DNA from: an uncultured bacterium
Lineage (GTDB): Bacteria > Actinomycetota > Coriobacteriia > Coriobacteriales > Coriobacteriaceae
NCBI GenBank assembly: GCA_958349055.1
Contig: CATWBO010000048.1
Location: forward strand, 1 to 11,955
DNA: 11,955 bases
Direction: 5' to 3'
The notes beneath the pieces are model-generated. The model was not told where the DNA came from, ran no database searches, and saw nothing but the letters and a program-made list of their open reading frames with translations. The first letter of the stretch is position 1. Each line of letters opens with the position of its first letter. Below, one piece after another: positions 10,639-11,955 of the stretch. The position numbers and the translations under genes were made by a program.

Positions 10639-11652
10639 TTAATAGCGCTCGAAGAAGGCAAGGGCATTATCGCTGCAGAGCTTTTGCATCACGGTCTTGC
10701 CAAAGTGCTTGGAGAGCATGTTCTGGAATTCGGGCATCTTGCTGGCATCGGAGAGGAAAGCGGGCACCGTGGCACCGTCCCAGTCGCCACCGAGTGCGAT
10801 GACGTCCTCGCCGCCCAGGTCGAGCCAGTGCTCGATATGTGCCGCTAGCTGGTCGAAGGTGACGTCTGCGGCGGTCTCGTCGGTTGCGTCGTTGGAAAGG
10901 AACTCGCTGCAGTAGTTGAGGCCGACGATACCGCCCATGTCGCGAATGGTGCGGAACTGGTCGTCGGTGAGGTTGCGCTTGACGCCGCAAACCGCGCGGG
11001 AGTTGGAGTGGCTGGCGACGAAGGGGCGCGTGGCGTGGGCGACAACCTCGTCAAAGCACTCATCGTTGAGGTGGGAGACGTCGAGCACCATGCCGGCGTG
11101 CTCCATCTGCGTGAGCGCCTCGATGCCGGCGGCGGTGAGCCCGGCGTGCGTGTCGTGTCCGCTCGCCAGCGGGCCCTGCGCGTTCCAGCTGAGCGACGAC
11201 ATGAGCACGCCCAAGCTTTTAAGTACCTCGATGAGTGCGGGGTCCTCGGCAAAGAAGGTGGCGTTTTCGATGGTGTGGATGCAGGCGACCTTGCCGTCCT
11301 TGAGCGCAGGACGAATGTCTGCCGCGCTCCGCACGTTGACCATGCGGTCGTGGTTGAGCATGGCCTGACCGCTCATATGCGCCATGATCTGCGCCTGGAA
11401 GCGCGCAGCGTGGGCGGCGGGAATCTCGTCGGGGACAAACGTGGCAAAGCACTGCGCCCACGGGGTCTTGCCGATCTTTGCGAGCGAGATGGCGCAGGCG
11501 TTGCCCTCGATAAGGTCAAAATCCTGCGGATGCGTCTCGTCGCCGGGGAAATAGCCGTCGGTGCCGGCGGTGAAGCGCAAGTCGAGATCGAGCGTGGCCC
11601 AGCCAATGCGGTCGGCGGTGTCGCAGTGTAGGTCAAATACGGGATATGCCAT
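10639..11652 (-). CDS. M19-family (membrane/renal-type) dipeptidase
   Basis: This 337-residue dizinc dipeptidase is expected to hydrolyse dipeptides. Ligand candidates are H9 and D11 in FDLHCDT, bridging E129 in IHTIENA, H194 in DVSHLND and H215 in ASHSNSR, with D290 in GGDWDGA matching the conserved catalytic aspartate region. No signal peptide or membrane segment is seen, so it is probably cytoplasmic despite the family name. The ATG at 11652 is preferred: GGAGG lies five nt upstream and FDLHCDT then sits at the usual position. A start at 11682 would add ten unrelated residues and is less likely. The next gene on this strand is the DUF45 peptidase 75 bp downstream, so the two may be co-transcribed. 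Confidence 0.94.
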   Translation of the reverse strand: MAYPVFDLHCDTADRIGWATLDLDLRFTAGTDGYFPGDETHPQDFDLIEGNACAISLAKIGKTPWAQCFATFVPDEIPAAHAARFQAQIMAHMSGQAMLNHDRMVNVRSAADIRPALKDGKVACIHTIENATFFAEDPALIEVLKSLGVLMSSLSWNAQGPLASGHDTHAGLTAAGIEALTQMEHAGMVLDVSHLNDECFDEVVAHATRPFVASHSNSRAVCGVKRNLTDDQFRTIRDMGGIVGLNYCSEFLSNDATDETAADVTFDQLAAHIEHWLDLGGEDVIALGGDWDGATVPAFLSDASKMPEFQNMLSKHFGKTVMQKLCSDNALAFFERY

Positions 11653-11708
11653 GGTTCCTCCGGTTGCAGCGTTTCTTTGCAAACTGTCTTCAAATTGTAT
11701 GACTAGGG

Positions 11709-11714
11709 TATAGT
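11709..11714 (+). promoter_or_regulatory. Possible -10 of the FKBP gene
   Basis: TATAGT lies in the 120-bp divergent intergenic region. No clear -35 is present at 16-18 nt (TGTCTT at 11685-11690 is a poor candidate). Between this and the start codon, GGCGGC (11732-11737) pairs with GCCGCC (11749-11754) as a leader hairpin. Confidence 0.35.
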
Positions 11715-11772
11715 TAGCGCCATATGTTCACGGCGGCTCGTATTGTACGCCGCCCCTATCACGGAGGTTTCC

Positions 11773-11955
11773 ATGTCCAACCAGGGCAAGAAGGTCAAGA
11801 CCCATTATCGCGGCACGCTCGATGACGGTACGCAGTTCGATAGCTCCTACGATCGCGGCGAGCCGCTGGAGTTCACCTGTGGCGCCGGCCAGATGATCAA
11901 GGGCTTTGACGCCGCCGTGGTCGATATGCAGGTCGGCGAGAAGAAGACCGTGCAC
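11773..11955 (+). CDS. FKBP-type peptidyl-prolyl isomerase, 3' end cut by window
   Basis: The first 61 codons are present. VKTHYRGTLDDGTQFDSSYD (8-27), PLEFTCGAGQMIKGFDAAV (31-49) and MQVGEKKTV (52-60) match the FKBP fold, which accelerates prolyl cis-trans isomerisation and helps proteins fold. No signal peptide is seen, so it is cytoplasmic. The ATG has GGAGG five nt upstream. The window ends before the position where SlyD-type proteins carry their chaperone insert, so SlyD and simple FKBP cannot be told apart. It is divergent from the dipeptidase gene. Confidence 0.93.
   Translation, partial: MSNQGKKVKTHYRGTLDDGTQFDSSYDRGEPLEFTCGAGQMIKGFDAAVVDMQVGEKKTVH

Noticed and set aside
1..11955. 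CRISPR array or phage/defence genes
   Set aside because: No regularly spaced repeats and no such proteins were seen.

Overview
This is a GC-rich bacterial chromosome segment from a strict or facultative anaerobe. The oxygen-sensitive class III ribonucleotide reductase pair, the GC-rich third codon positions and the gene styles fit a gut actinobacterium of the Coriobacteriia, such as Collinsella. That placement is an inference from protein style, not from a marker gene.

Layout. Positions 1-315 hold a tRNA cluster, Gly(GCC, cut by the window edge)-Cys(GCA)-Gly(GCC), with a terminator-like hairpin after each tRNA. Positions about 433-1956 hold an IS110-family insertion sequence on the minus strand. 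It has 14-bp subterminal inverted repeats and a long non-coding tail downstream of the recombinase, the layout of the IS1111 subgroup. A solitary GH13 alpha-glucosidase gene follows (2151-3884), then a promoter, a third identical tRNA-Gly, tRNA-Val(GAC) and a terminator (3985-4218). After a region with no convincing gene comes nrdD (4812-7034), with a near-consensus NrdR box over its promoter.

The nrdD-nrdG spacer is the most unusual part. The two genes are usually almost contiguous, but here they are 427 bp apart. The spacer carries an inverted, decayed copy of the nrdD 3' end next to nrdD and an inverted, decayed copy of the nrdG promoter and start next to nrdG. The order is nrdD>, <nrdD', <nrdG', nrdG>. 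This fits a tandem duplication followed by inversion and decay.

nrdG (7462-8043) is followed by a folate cluster on the same strand: folE, an HD-domain phosphohydrolase and folB. The HD protein lies between the steps on either side of dihydroneopterin triphosphate dephosphorylation and is a good candidate for that poorly assigned step. Convergent to folB, on the minus strand, are a YgjP/DUF45 zinc metallopeptidase gene and, upstream of it, an M19 membrane-type dipeptidase gene. A divergent FKBP-type prolyl isomerase gene runs off the right edge.

The main leads are the nrdD/nrdG fold-back remnants, the IS1111-like element with its split junction promoter and candidate guide-RNA region, and the HD protein of the folate cluster.
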